Part shown: positions 1 through 8,172 of the stretch, piece by piece
Layout: every line of letters begins with the position of its first letter
Numbering within the stretch: the first letter of the stretch is position 1
Source of the DNA: Defluviicoccus sp.
Lineage (GTDB): Bacteria; Pseudomonadota; Alphaproteobacteria; Rhodospirillales; Defluviicoccaceae
Assembly: GCA_029624735.1 (NCBI GenBank)
Contig: JARSSM010000021.1
Span: 1 to 64,000, forward strand
Direction: 5' to 3'
DNA: 64,000 nucleotides
Notes under the pieces: model-generated
The model's input: only the letters and a program-made list of their open reading frames with translations
What the model was told of the DNA's origin: nothing
Databases searched by the model: none
Translations under genes and position numbers: made by a program

Positions 1-3
1 GAC

Positions 4-47
4 TGTCAACCATGTCTCCGGTCCATAGTGTCAACTATGTCGCCGGT
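4..47. repeat. Two IS-end-like 19-bp direct repeats
   Basis: Two near-identical 19-mers (17 of 19 bases) lie at 4-22 (TGTCAACCATGTCTCCGGT) and 29-47, 25 bp apart in period. Closely spaced short direct copies at an element edge resemble the multiple terminal repeats of some IS21/IS481-type insertion sequences, so this could be the end of an IS lying to the left of the window. No transposase is visible inside the window, so the assignment is inference. Confidence 0.4.
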
Positions 48-120
48 TGCTCACAGAAGTGACGCGACTTCCTTCCTGCCCCGTCATGGCGAGCACATCA
101 TGCCTTCCGCCCCCCCTTCA

Positions 121-206
121 TCGTCATGGCCGTGTCCTGTCACGGCCATCCAGTCTACGTAGCAGAAAAAACCTTGGATGCGCGGATACAAGTCCGCGCA
201 TGACGA
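121..206. repeat. Palindromic MITE/REP-like element next to the CRISPR array
   Basis: The element is bounded by the inverted 8-mers TCGTCATG (121-128) and CATGACGA (199-206). It contains two hairpins: ATGGCCGTG (126-134) with CACGGCCAT (141-149), and ATGCGCGGA (178-186) with TCCGCGCAT (193-201). It ends one base before the degenerate terminal CRISPR repeat. A related hairpin (ATGCGCGGG/CCCGCGTAT) occurs at 60061-60085, so this looks like a dispersed non-coding repeat family of the genome. Confidence 0.6.
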
Positions 207-207
207 C

Positions 208-1061
208 ACAACTATTGGGCCGGCCTTTCGGCCGGATAGTCACGAAAGATTTTTGAGGTCAAGAAGGAGCACTGGGAGCAAGTTTCAATTGGGCCGGCCT
301 TTCGGCCGGATAGTCACAATTTGCAGCCACGATGATGGGTATAAACTTTTCCATCCGTTTCAATTGGGCCGGCCTTTCGGCCGGATAGTCACAGAACCGG
401 GCGGCGGCCGAGCCAGCCGCGGTCGGCACGTTTCAATTGGGCCGGCCTTTCGGCCGGATAGTCACGGTATGTGAAATTTGCATTCGATTTTCTCCAAGCG
501 GAGTTTCAATTGGGCCGGCCTTTCGGCCGGATAGTCACCAGTTACCTACCCGTGGTGCTTTACCTATATAATCAAGGTTTCAATTGGGCCGGCCTTTCGG
601 CCGGATAGTCACCAGCGGTTTCTTTCTCAACCTCGGCCTTATATCTGGCCGTTTCAATTGGGCCGGCCTTTCGGCCGGATAGTCACAGAACTCCGCCACG
701 CGCTCCTCGGCTGGCTGCCGTCCATGTTTCAATTGGGCCGGCCTTTCGGCCGGATAGTCACCCCCGCGAGCGGCAGGAGAGGTGTGCGATGCGAGGATAT
801 TGTTTCAATTGGGCCGGCCTTTCGGCCGGATAGTCACCTCGCCGTCTTGCCGTCCGTCTTGCCGTCGTTGCTCCTGTTTCAATTGGGCCGGCCTTTCGGC
901 CGGATAGTCACCCCCGCGAGCGGCAGGAGAGGTGTGCGATGCGAGGATATTGTTTCAATTGGGCCGGCCTTTCGGCCGGATAGTCACCTCGCCGTCTTGC
1001 CGTCCGTCTTGCCGTCGTTGCTCCTGTTTCAATTGGGCCGGCCTTTCGGCCGGATAGTCAC
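208..1061 (-). CRISPR. CRISPR array, 12 repeats of 36 bp, 11 spacers
   Basis: Twelve 36-bp repeats start at 208, 282, 357, 430, 503, 577, 651, 726, 802, 876, 952 and 1026; spacers are 37-40 bp. Repeats 2-12 are identical, while the first (208-243) has lost its outer 6 bases. Each repeat holds a hairpin, CCGGCC-GAAA-GGCCGG on minus. Read on the minus strand the repeat ends in ATTGAAAC, the usual 8-nt 5' crRNA handle. The degenerate repeat is therefore at the trailer (left) end and the leader lies to the right, towards cas2. Spacers 8 and 9 recur exactly as spacers 10 and 11 (762-911 equals 912-1061). Neighbouring cas remnants are type I-G. Confidence 0.97.
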
Positions 1062-1347
1062 AGACCCTGTGGAAGCCCTTGATCGCAAAGGCCGATTCCG
1101 GGCGTTTGCGAGCCCGATGAGTTATCCACAGCTTTTCCTCTACAACCGCCGCAACCATGACGTGATCACAGCACATTTTCGCTTCGGCTTCAATCGGTTC
1201 CGCTCTGCGAGCGCGATTGTTGCGATGACACAATTCGTGACCGCAGGAGTCCAGGCAGTATAGCACGACGGCAAGCTGGAACAAATGACCGGACCAAAGC
1301 TGTGCACGGCGATGAACGGCGCCAGACGGCAGACGTCGAAATCCGCA
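1062..1347 (-). promoter_or_regulatory. Probable CRISPR leader region
   Basis: This gene-free stretch lies between the leader-proximal repeat (ending 1061) and a dispersed repeat at 1348. Array polarity, inferred from the degenerate repeat at the far end and the ATTGAAAC handle, makes it the leader that should carry the array promoter. It contains a perfect DnaA-box-like 9-mer TTATCCACA at 1122-1130. No convincing -35/-10 pair was identified by eye. Open frames crossing it are not gene-like. Confidence 0.5.
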
Positions 1348-1436
1348 TCATTCCGAGCGGAAGCGAAGCAAGCCAAGAGCATCCCCAAGAACACGCGTTT
1401 TCTGGATTGCTTCGTCGCAAGTGCTCCTCGCAATGA
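1348..1436. repeat. Dispersed TCATTGCGAG-type inverted repeat
   Basis: Imperfect inverted repeat: the left end TCATTCCGAGCGGAAGCGAA is matched by the right end, whose reverse complement begins TCATTGCGAGGAGC. The inner arms GAAGCAAGCC and GGATTGCTTC also pair. This resembles a short non-coding palindrome seen in many copies in some proteobacterial genomes. It separates the CRISPR leader from cas2. Transposition or transcript-structure roles are unknown. Confidence 0.55.
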
Positions 1437-1471
1437 CGGTTTAAAAGGCCTTTCGACGGAGCCAAAGGCGT

Positions 1472-1762
1472 TCAACCGATCCACGGGCCCTCGTTGGCAT
1501 CGGGCAGCGGCTCGCCGATCGCCTCGAGCGCCGCTGTGGCGCGCGGCAGGGAACCTAAGTCGCCGATGAGGACGCGGTCTTCGGCCGGATCGATCAGCTT
1601 GCCGAGGGCGGCGGCCAGGCGCTGGCGGCGGTCCTCGGTCAGCCGGCAGCGGAATACCGAGAGCTGCAGCCACTCGCCGTAACCCTTCATCAGCCTGAAG
1701 ACCCGGCGCCAGCGCTTTGGTGCGCTGACGTCGTAGGCGACGAGGTAGAGGCGCTGGGTCAT
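1472..1762 (-). CDS. cas2: CRISPR-associated endoribonuclease Cas2
   Basis: This 96-residue protein matches the compact Cas2 ferredoxin fold. The N-terminus MTQRLYLVAYDVSAPKRWRR carries the first beta strand with the conserved Asp (YDVS, residue 11), followed by RVFRLMKGYGEWLQLSVFRCRL, the typical helix and second strand. Cas2 forms the central dimer of the Cas1-Cas2 integrase. A GAGGGA Shine-Dalgarno lies upstream of the ATG. It is the only complete cas gene in the window: its partner cas1, just upstream on the same strand, is reduced to its 3' end. Adaptation therefore probably needs Cas1 from elsewhere, or is dead. Confidence 0.92.
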   Translation of the reverse strand: MTQRLYLVAYDVSAPKRWRRVFRLMKGYGEWLQLSVFRCRLTEDRRQRLAAALGKLIDPAEDRVLIGDLGSLPRATAALEAIGEPLPDANEGPWIG

Positions 1763-1780
1763 GGCGGTTGTCCCTCACAA

Positions 1781-1831
1781 CTCATCTGAGACCCTCACCC
1801 CAGCCCTCTCCCAGAGGGAGAGGGAGATGAG
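1781..1831. repeat. Palindromic intergenic repeat between cas1' and cas2
   Basis: CCCTCTCCC (1804-1812) and GGGAGAGGG (1816-1824) form a 9-bp stem with an AGA loop, extended by the outer arms CTCATCT (1781-1787) and AGATGAG (1825-1831). It looks like a dispersed GC-rich palindrome rather than a cas regulatory site. On the minus strand it would sit in the cas1-cas2 transcript. Confidence 0.5.
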
Positions 1832-1845
1832 GGGCTTGGGGGCCA

Positions 1846-2165
1846 TCATCGCGGGCGCAGGAGCGGGAAATCCGGGCGGGCGCCGGTCAGGTGGTCGCCC
1901 AGCAAGCGGCACTGGGCTGACAGCCAGGCACGATAGCTGAGCGGCCGGGCGAAGGCCGGGTGGCTGATCTCGTCGCTCAGCCGCCGCTCGAAGGCCTCGA
2001 TCACCGCTTTGCGGCCATCGGCATTGAGGAGGACGGCATCCTCTGCGTGCGTGAAGTGCTCCGGCTTCAAGCGGCCATTGTTGATGGCGGTGATGACGGC
2101 GGAATCGGCGATCAGCGGCCGCAACGGCTCCATCAGGTCGAGCGCGAGGGACGGCCGGCCAGCGG
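1846..2165 (-). pseudogene. cas1: cas1, 3' fragment only
   Basis: The frame reads GRPSLALDLMEPLRPLIADS and continues with SAVITAINNG, then EAFERRLSDEISHPAFARPLSYRAW. This is the conserved C-terminal helical domain of Cas1, including the ALDLMEPFRPLIADS block found in type I-G Cas4-Cas1 proteins. Only about 105 residues remain; the N-terminal Cas4-like and beta-strand domains are missing. Homology stops near 2165, where sequence unrelated to Cas1 begins. The remnant points leftwards to cas2 as in normal adaptation operons. A downstream ATG at 2133 exists but would give a 95-residue non-functional piece. Confidence 0.88.
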
Positions 2166-2283
2166 GCTTGACGGGACGGCGGATTCAAGGTGCGATGTGG
2201 GCAGCAAAGGGGGAGGGTCCAAGGGGATGGACAGGGGCGAGGCCGGAGCCGAGACTGAGGCACCCAGACTGGGCGCTCTCAGG

Positions 2284-3105
2284 GCTCCTACGACCCTGCG
2301 CTGGTTTCTGAGCGGGGGCGAGCTGCCGCCGATGACCTGGGCGCTGCTAGTTGGCGAGCGGTTCCAGGACGCGGTGATGGGCACGGTTGCCGAAGCTCTG
2401 GGCGATCTGCCCGATGCGCTCAACCCGCATGGGACGGAAGGGCTGCGCCAGGGCCATCAGCACCCCTTCTACCTGCCCGAAGACGCCGACGGCGACGGCG
2501 TTATCGATCATGTCGTGCTGCATGCGCCGGGTGGCCTCGATAAGGCCTGGCGCTGGGCGCTGGCGCTGGTGCGGCCGGCGGCAAGTGAGGACGGGGTGCT
2601 GGCGCCGCTTTCGCTCACGGCCGACTGGCTGGGCCGGGCGGAGATGGCGGCGACGCCGGGTCACCTGCTCGGCTCGGGCCGGGTCTGGCGTTCCGTCACG
2701 CCTTACGTGCCGAACGTGCACTTGAAGCCAAAGCTCGGGGTGGAGGATGCGCTGAAGCGCGAACTGAAGCAGCGCGGCTATCCCGAGCCCAGCGCGATCG
2801 AGCCGTTGGCGGCGGTGCGGATCAAGGGCGGCTGGCTGAGCCCGGAGATGTTCGCGACGGAACGATTGGGCGGCGAGAAGACGCGTGGCGCCAGCGGACA
2901 CCCGGGCACACTGTGGCGGATTCGCTTCGATCTCTCCGTTCGCGGGCCGCTGGCGCTGGGCTTCGGCTGTCATCTGGGCCTGGGCCTGTTCCGCCGCGAG
3001 GGGCATCTCTTGGGCCGGCCGAAACTGGATCCGGCGCTGCCTTCGGAAGCGGAGGGCCGCCCGCGCGCCCGCAAGGTTGCGGTCGAACGCGAGGACGCAA
3101 AGTAA
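2284..3105 (+). pseudogene. csb2: csb2 (cas5-cas6 fusion of type I-G), 5'-truncated
   Basis: From about residue TLRWFLSGGELPPMTWALLV the frame matches the C-terminal half of Csb2 (GSU0054 family), the fused Cas5-Cas6 subunit that processes crRNA and caps Cascade in type I-G systems. Visible hallmarks are GHQHPFYLPEDADGDGVIDH, HAPGGLDKAWRWALALV, RVWRSVTPYVPNVHLKP and a C-terminal glycine-rich stretch LALGFGCHLGLGLF, a Cas6-type G-rich loop. About 270 residues survive of roughly 500. The 5' boundary lies in junction sequence (about 2165-2284) opposite the broken end of cas1, so the two truncated genes are head to head. Confidence 0.85.
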
Positions 3106-3115
3106 CCCCATCCTT

Positions 3116-3157
3116 GCTCCTTGTTGCGGCCGGGAAACCGGTCACGGGACAAGGAGC
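3116..3157. repeat. 9-bp perfect inverted repeat behind csb2 remnant
   Basis: GCTCCTTGT (3116-3124) is perfectly complementary to ACAAGGAGC (3149-3157) with a 24-nt loop, 10 bp after the csb2 stop. No T-run follows on either strand, so it is not a canonical terminator. It could be a recombination or IS footprint at the boundary between the CRISPR remnant and the PBP remnant. Confidence 0.35.
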
Positions 3158-3317
3158 TGACGGCCATGGCGCGGGTACTCGGGGCTTCGCCACGATGGTG
3201 GGGGGTGTGGGCTGCCGGCGAAAACTTCGCGGCGGCAGCACGCGCGCTGCACTGGCGGCTCGTGGCGTGGCGGGAGCCGCGGGTCGTGGCTGGGCCAGCC
3301 TCCCCAGGCCGCCTGGC

Positions 3318-4269
3318 AGCAGGGGGGGTACCCTCTATGGTCTCGGGATGGCGGCGCAGGTGCTGTTCGGCAAGCGCATCGAGGAACTGGACCTTGCCGA
3401 GCAGGCGGTCCTGGCTGCGGCGGTGCGCCGGCATGTCCTGCTCGCGCCGGACGACGATGCGGATGGGACTGGCCTGCGCGATGCGCGTTGGGCGGAAGTA
3501 AAGGCCCGCGCCGCGCTGGGCTTAGGGCACGCCTATGGGGACGAGGATCCGCGGGTGATGGCGGCGGTTGAGCGGCTGGCGACAATGCCACCACCACGGG
3601 CCGTGCTCGACGAGGCGCTGGCGCGAGTGGCCGGCCGCGATCATGGTGAACGCTTTCGCCTCGCCGCCAACCCTGAGTATCGCGCCGCGGCGCTGCTGAG
3701 GGGCGAGGTGGTGACGGCGCTGGGTGAGCTGTGGAACCGGTTCGCAGCGGACTATCGGGGGAAGGTGACCGGCATCAGGCTGACCGTGGACGCTGCCGAC
3801 AATCTCGCCTTCAAGCGCCGGGTGGAGGACGCGCTGGCGGTGACCGAGGCGAAGCTGGGTGAGCGGCTCAATCTGCCGCTGTTGGCGCGCAGCGAGGCAG
3901 GTGATGTCGCACAGGTGGTCCTGATCGAGGCCGACGAAGCGGGGCGCATCCGGCGCCATTATCTCAACAGCGACGAGCCGGTGAGCCTCGGCCTCAGCTG
4001 GCGGCAGGGAGGCGACGGAGAGATGCGGCTTGCTGCTTCGGACCGGCACGTTGGCTCGGTGGCGAAGGCGGCGCTTGCGGTGCTGTTGGGAGCTGAAGAC
4101 CAGACATCGGCGCGCTACTGCAATCAGCGGACGGCGGACGGCCAAATCCACAACTGGGATGGGGATGTGGGGGTCGCAAGCTGTGATACGGCCGCTGCCT
4201 GGCATACTGTTGGCGACGTCTTCGGCCGCAGCCTCAATCTGCCGCTGTTGTGGCGGCTTAGGAGATTGG
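3318..4269 (+). pseudogene. Class A penicillin-binding-protein-like remnant
   Basis: One frame reads GTLYGLGMAAQVLFGKRIEE then LDLAEQAVLAA, the classic end of a GT51 transglycosylase domain (YG..AAAQ.YFGK...L.LAE.A.LA). It continues into a transpeptidase-like section with an SxxK motif (HVGSVAKAALAVLL, near 4050) and VFGRSLNLPLLWRL. The N-terminal membrane anchor and catalytic Glu region of GT51, and the later SxN and KTG motifs, are absent. Homology stops near 4269. The reading frame is open but has no convincing start, so it is treated as a gene fragment brought in by the same rearrangements that broke csb2. Confidence 0.65.
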
Positions 4270-4356
4270 CAATTAGGCGCCGAAGCGCTGGTCTGCTCTC
4301 CCGCGAACGGGCTATGATAACGCGAGGGACGCCTGCACAAGGGGGAGGAAGCGGCA

Positions 4357-7300
4357 GTGCCAAGCGCGGTAACGATTTTCGTCAGCTACAGCCATGCCGA
4401 CGAACCGCCGTGGCTCGATCGGTTACGGATTTTCTTCAAACCCTACGAGACGCCTGGCCTGTCGGTGTGGGCCGACCGCTACATTCGGATCGGTGACCAG
4501 TGGCGAAGAGAGATCGGCGAGGCGCTTTCGCGGTCTCGTATAGCCGTAATGTTGGTCAGTCCAAACTTTTTGGCCTCCGATTTCATCACCAAAGTAGAGA
4601 TGCCTGCGGTACTGGACGCGGTGAGACGTGGAGACGCTTCCGTCGCAGCGATTCCGATCAGTGCGGTCGATCCTGCAGTGACGGGGCTTGAAGAGCGGCA
4701 ATGGGCGCGTGCACCGGAAATGCCGCTCGATCTGCTGACTAAGGCGAAGCGCAACCAAGCGTTCGTGGAGATCGTTAGGGCGATCGTCGCGTTGGCCAGC
4801 GGACCAGATTCACCCGGACGAACCGCCGGTCCCGAACCCACCGCCACAACCGCGTCCACGAGCCCGGTCGTGCCAGTATCATTTTCGGGCATTCTCGGCA
4901 CGATGTACGGCGTCCCGGCGCAGAGGCCTCATTTCATGCCGCGGGAGGAGTTGCGAACTCTGAAAATCGCATTGCTCCGTTCAGACCAAGGAGCAGTGGG
5001 AGTAATCGGCACTCCCTATGGCCAGGGTAATACTCCCTTGGGCGTGCAAGGCATGGGCGGTATCGGCAAGACGGTTCTGGCTATAGCCTTGGTCAACGAT
5101 GATGAGGTTCGTCGCGCATTCCCCGACGGTATCTACTGGCTGACCTTGGGGCAGGAACCCGATCTGCTCAGGTTGCAAGGATCGCTGATCCGGCAGATGG
5201 GTGGCGAGGAAGTCCAGGCAACGAATGTATTCGAGGGGCGCGAGGCGCTTACGCGCGTGCTCGGCGACAAGGCCAGCTTGCTCGTCTTGGACGATGTTTG
5301 GACGCCGAGTCACGCGGATGCCTTCAACGTCCTCGGTGGCAGGGGGCGGCTCTTGATGACCACCCGGGACCGAAGCGTCGTGACAGCGCTCGGTGCCGCG
5401 GCGATCAACCTCGACGTGCTAAGTGAGCCGTTGGCATTACGTTTGCTCGCCGAGTGGAGCGGCGTTGCACTGGATTTGCCGCCGGTCGTCCGCGATGTCG
5501 CTCGCGAATGCGGCTATCTGCCGCTGGCCCTCTCTCTCGCTGGCGCACGAGTCCGCGATGGGGTCGACTGGGATGTTTTGTGGCGCGAACTGAAGGAAGG
5601 ACACCTTGAGTTTCTTGACCACCCCTACGGCAGCGTTTTTGCCTGCTTGCGCCTTAGCGTTGATGCACTGTCCGGCGACCACCGCGAACGCTACGGCGAA
5701 CTGGCGGTGTTTCCCGAGGACACGGCGATTCCAGTCACGACAGTTTGTGACTTCTGGGAGCATACGGGCGAGCTGACGACGCACAAAAGCCAGTCGCTTC
5801 TGGCCCGAATGCACAGTAAGGCGCTCGTGATCCGCCACCAGACGCAGGAGGGCGACCGGGTTGGATTTCACGATCTGCAGCATGATTTCCTGAGGCTCGA
5901 TGCAGACAATCCCTTGGAATTGCACGCCAAGCTGATAGCAGCCTATCGCCAGAAATGCCCCGACGGCTGGGCCACTGGGCCAAACGACGGCTACTACTTC
6001 CAATGGCTTCCCTACCATCTCGCCGAGGCCGGGCAGGCCGAGGAGCTGCGAGCGCTTCTGCTCGATTATCGCTGGCTGGCGGCGAAGTTGAAGGCAACAA
6101 GCATTCAGGCCTTGATCGCCGATTATGATCGTCTGCCCGGGGATGACGAGGATCCGCGACTGGTACGGCACGCCCTCGTGCTTTCCGTCCATGTGCTTGC
6201 CAAGGCTGATGGCCAGGGCCAACTGCCGAGCCAACTGATCGGCAGGTTAGTCGGGCTCGGCGGAGATGGCGTTGCAGCATTGCTTGCAGAAGCGAGGAAG
6301 GAGAGGAGGTTCACTTGGCTCCGCCCACTCACGCGGTCGTTGACTCCGGCCGGCGGGCCGTTGCTGCGCGCGCTGCCCAATTTCGATCAGGATGTGACTC
6401 GCCTAGCAATCAGCGCCGATGCCCGGCGAGTGCGCATCGAGTTTGATAATGGATCCGTCGAAGTCTGGGACCTGAAACGCGGGGTGAGGCTCGAAGGTGC
6501 GGAGGCGTCAGGAGACGAGTTTGGCTCGCTTGAACAACAGGCCGGTGAGGCCCCCGGCTTCGACGCGTCCTCTGGCCACAGACCTGAGACCTCGGTCACG
6601 TGCCTTGCCGTCAGTGAGGCCGGCAATGTGGCGATCTCGGGCGGCGAGGACTGGGAACTTAAGTTGTGGGATGTTCCGAACAGGAGGGTGATTGCGACCC
6701 TGCCGTTTCATCAGGACAGCATCACGGCAGTGACACTGACGCCAGATGGGCGCCGCGCCGTGTCCGCCGCTCGTGGCACCGTCATGGTGTGGGACCTGCA
6801 CCAAGCGCAGCAATCGCCACCCGACGAGCGCAAACTGCCGATCAAGTCGATCGCCTTCGCGGCAGAGAGCGGATCCGTGGTTGTGGCGTTCAGCGTTCAG
6901 GGATTTCTACCACCGGACCACGTCATTCGCATATGGGATCTCGCCAGCGGGCGGGAGGTGGATGGGCTGAAGGGGCACGAAGGGCTGGTCACTTCCGTCG
7001 CTGTCTCGGCCGATGGTCACTACGTCGTCTCTGGCTCCAAGGACGAGACCGTGCGAGTCTGGGACAAGGCAAGCCCGAGTGCAGTCACCTGGCCTCGAGG
7101 CCATTCCGGGCCAGTGAAGGCGGTCGCGATCACGCCAGATGGTCGTTTTGCCGTATCCGGCTCCGGTGATAACACGGTGCGAATCTGGGACGTCCAGAGA
7201 AAACAAGAAGTGAAAACTCTCAAACTTGATGAAGATAGCGTGGATGCCGTTGCGATAACTCCGGATGGAAGACACGTCATAGCCGGCACCTATAACGGCA

Positions 7301-7719
7301 TTATTTGCCATTGGGACTTCCATTCGACTTCTAAGGCTGCACCACAATGCATCGATGGCTATCGTCCAGTGCTAGGAGTCGCCATCACTCCGGGCGGCGA
7401 TAGTGCAATTTTCGCTCTGGACGATGGTTCCCTTCGCGTCTGGGATTTGACGACCGAAGCTGATGTTTTTTGCCTGTCCACGGAAATGGCGGCGGTAAGC
7501 TCCGTCGCCATCACTCCCGATGGCCGGCGCGCCGTCTCGGGCTCTGATGACAAGATGGTTCGAGTCTGGGATCTCCGTGATCGCCGCGAAATCGCTCGCT
7601 TTACCGCTGAACTTCCGGTTTCGGCGGTCGCATGCGGTGGCAACGCGCAGATCATTGCTGGCGACGGCGGCGGCCAGATCCATATTCTGGAGCTGATTGA
7701 GGAGGTTGGCGGTGCGTGA
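4357..7719 (+). CDS. TIR - STAND (NB-ARC type) NTPase - WD40 protein, probable antiphage NLR-like sensor
   Basis: This 1120-residue protein starts at a GTG with GGGGGAGG 9 nt upstream. Residues 3-145 are a TIR domain (VTIFVSYSHADE; SRIAVMLVSPNFLASDFITK followed by VEMP, with E81 at the NADase glutamate position). Residues 190-400 are an NB-ARC-like STAND ATPase: P-loop GMGGIGKT at 232-239, Walker B LLVLDDVW at 308-315, TTRDRS at 335-340, and GYLPLALS at 386-393. Residues about 400-670 are helical, with winged-helix-like and linker segments. From about 675 there are ten WD40-type units ending in variants of VRVWDL. The layout parallels Apaf-1/NLR sensors: WD40 senses, STAND oligomerises, and TIR would cleave NAD+. 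It stands alone, next to a dead CRISPR locus. The defence role is inferred from the family. Confidence 0.9.
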   Translation: MPSAVTIFVSYSHADEPPWLDRLRIFFKPYETPGLSVWADRYIRIGDQWRREIGEALSRSRIAVMLVSPNFLASDFITKVEMPAVLDAVRRGDASVAAIPISAVDPAVTGLEERQWARAPEMPLDLLTKAKRNQAFVEIVRAIVALASGPDSPGRTAGPEPTATTASTSPVVPVSFSGILGTMYGVPAQRPHFMPREELRTLKIALLRSDQGAVGVIGTPYGQGNTPLGVQGMGGIGKTVLAIALVNDDEVRRAFPDGIYWLTLGQEPDLLRLQGSLIRQMGGEEVQATNVFEGREALTRVLGDKASLLVLDDVWTPSHADAFNVLGGRGRLLMTTRDRSVVTALGAAAINLDVLSEPLALRLLAEWSGVALDLPPVVRDVARECGYLPLALSLAGARVRDGVDWDVLWRELKEGHLEFLDHPYGSVFACLRLSVDALSGDHRERYGELAVFPEDTAIPVTTVCDFWEHTGELTTHKSQSLLARMHSKALVIRHQTQEGDRVGFHDLQHDFLRLDADNPLELHAKLIAAYRQKCPDGWATGPNDGYYFQWLPYHLAEAGQAEELRALLLDYRWLAAKLKATSIQALIADYDRLPGDDEDPRLVRHALVLSVHVLAKADGQGQLPSQLIGRLVGLGGDGVAALLAEARKERRFTWLRPLTRSLTPAGGPLLRALPNFDQDVTRLAISADARRVRIEFDNGSVEVWDLKRGVRLEGAEASGDEFGSLEQQAGEAPGFDASSGHRPETSVTCLAVSEAGNVAISGGEDWELKLWDVPNRRVIATLPFHQDSITAVTLTPDGRRAVSAARGTVMVWDLHQAQQSPPDERKLPIKSIAFAAESGSVVVAFSVQGFLPPDHVIRIWDLASGREVDGLKGHEGLVTSVAVSADGHYVVSGSKDETVRVWDKASPSAVTWPRGHSGPVKAVAITPDGRFAVSGSGDNTVRIWDVQRKQEVKTLKLDEDSVDAVAITPDGRHVIAGTYNGIICHWDFHSTSKAAPQCIDGYRPVLGVAITPGGDSAIFALDDGSLRVWDLTTEADVFCLSTEMAAVSSVAITPDGRRAVSGSDDKMVRVWDLRDRREIARFTAELPVSAVACGGNAQIIAGDGGGQIHILELIEEVGGA

Positions 7720-8172
7720 GGCCCGCTGCCGATCGACGGACCCGACGGGAACCGGCGACGAGTGCCCGCTAGGAGGAGGGGCTTTGGATGCCGCGAAGGC
7801 GGCAAGGTGATTGAGCCCGGCATGGTCACGCGAGGACGGCTCTGTTTAAGGCGCGGCTCGCCCTGACGCGCGTCTGATGGCCACGTCTTCACGCATCGCA
7901 CCCCATTACACCCCGAGAAACGCCCCCGTCACGACCGCCCGGGTTTCGATGGTCATGGCGGCGGGGATGCATCACCCCGCTGTCCGTTTTCTTGCGAGAG
8001 CCACGATTTCAGCCGTGAGCGCCGCGATTTTCGCCACGACGGTCGCTTCGGAGGCCCGAAAAAACAACTCGCGCTTTCCATGGACGAGCGGGTCCTTCCG
8101 AAGCGAAAAAGCTATGCGGTGGGCGAGGCGCAAAACTTCGCTAGTGGCAGATCTAAAATAGGGGTTCCACCC
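7720..8172. other. Gene-free 453-bp spacer after the TIR-STAND gene
   Basis: No convincing gene is seen. A plus-strand frame at 7877-8161 has no recognisable family features, no good ribosome binding site and an S/T/R/A-rich composition typical of GC-rich chance frames. A short GGAGGAGGGG run at 7772-7781 is not followed by a coding frame. The region probably holds the promoter of the HTH gene at 8173. Confidence 0.5.

Noticed and set aside
1122..1130. Replication origin suggested by a perfect DnaA box
   Set aside because: A single box without clustered copies, AT-rich unwinding element or dnaA/hemE-type neighbours; kept only as a curiosity of the leader.
658..1263. A plus-strand frame running through the CRISPR repeats
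   Set aside because: It simply translates repeat units (repeating GRPFGRIVT) and spacers; there is no start context or family.
7877..8161. A 94-codon frame after the TIR-STAND gene
   Set aside because: No ribosome binding site, no similarity, and Arg/Ser/Thr-rich composition expected by chance.
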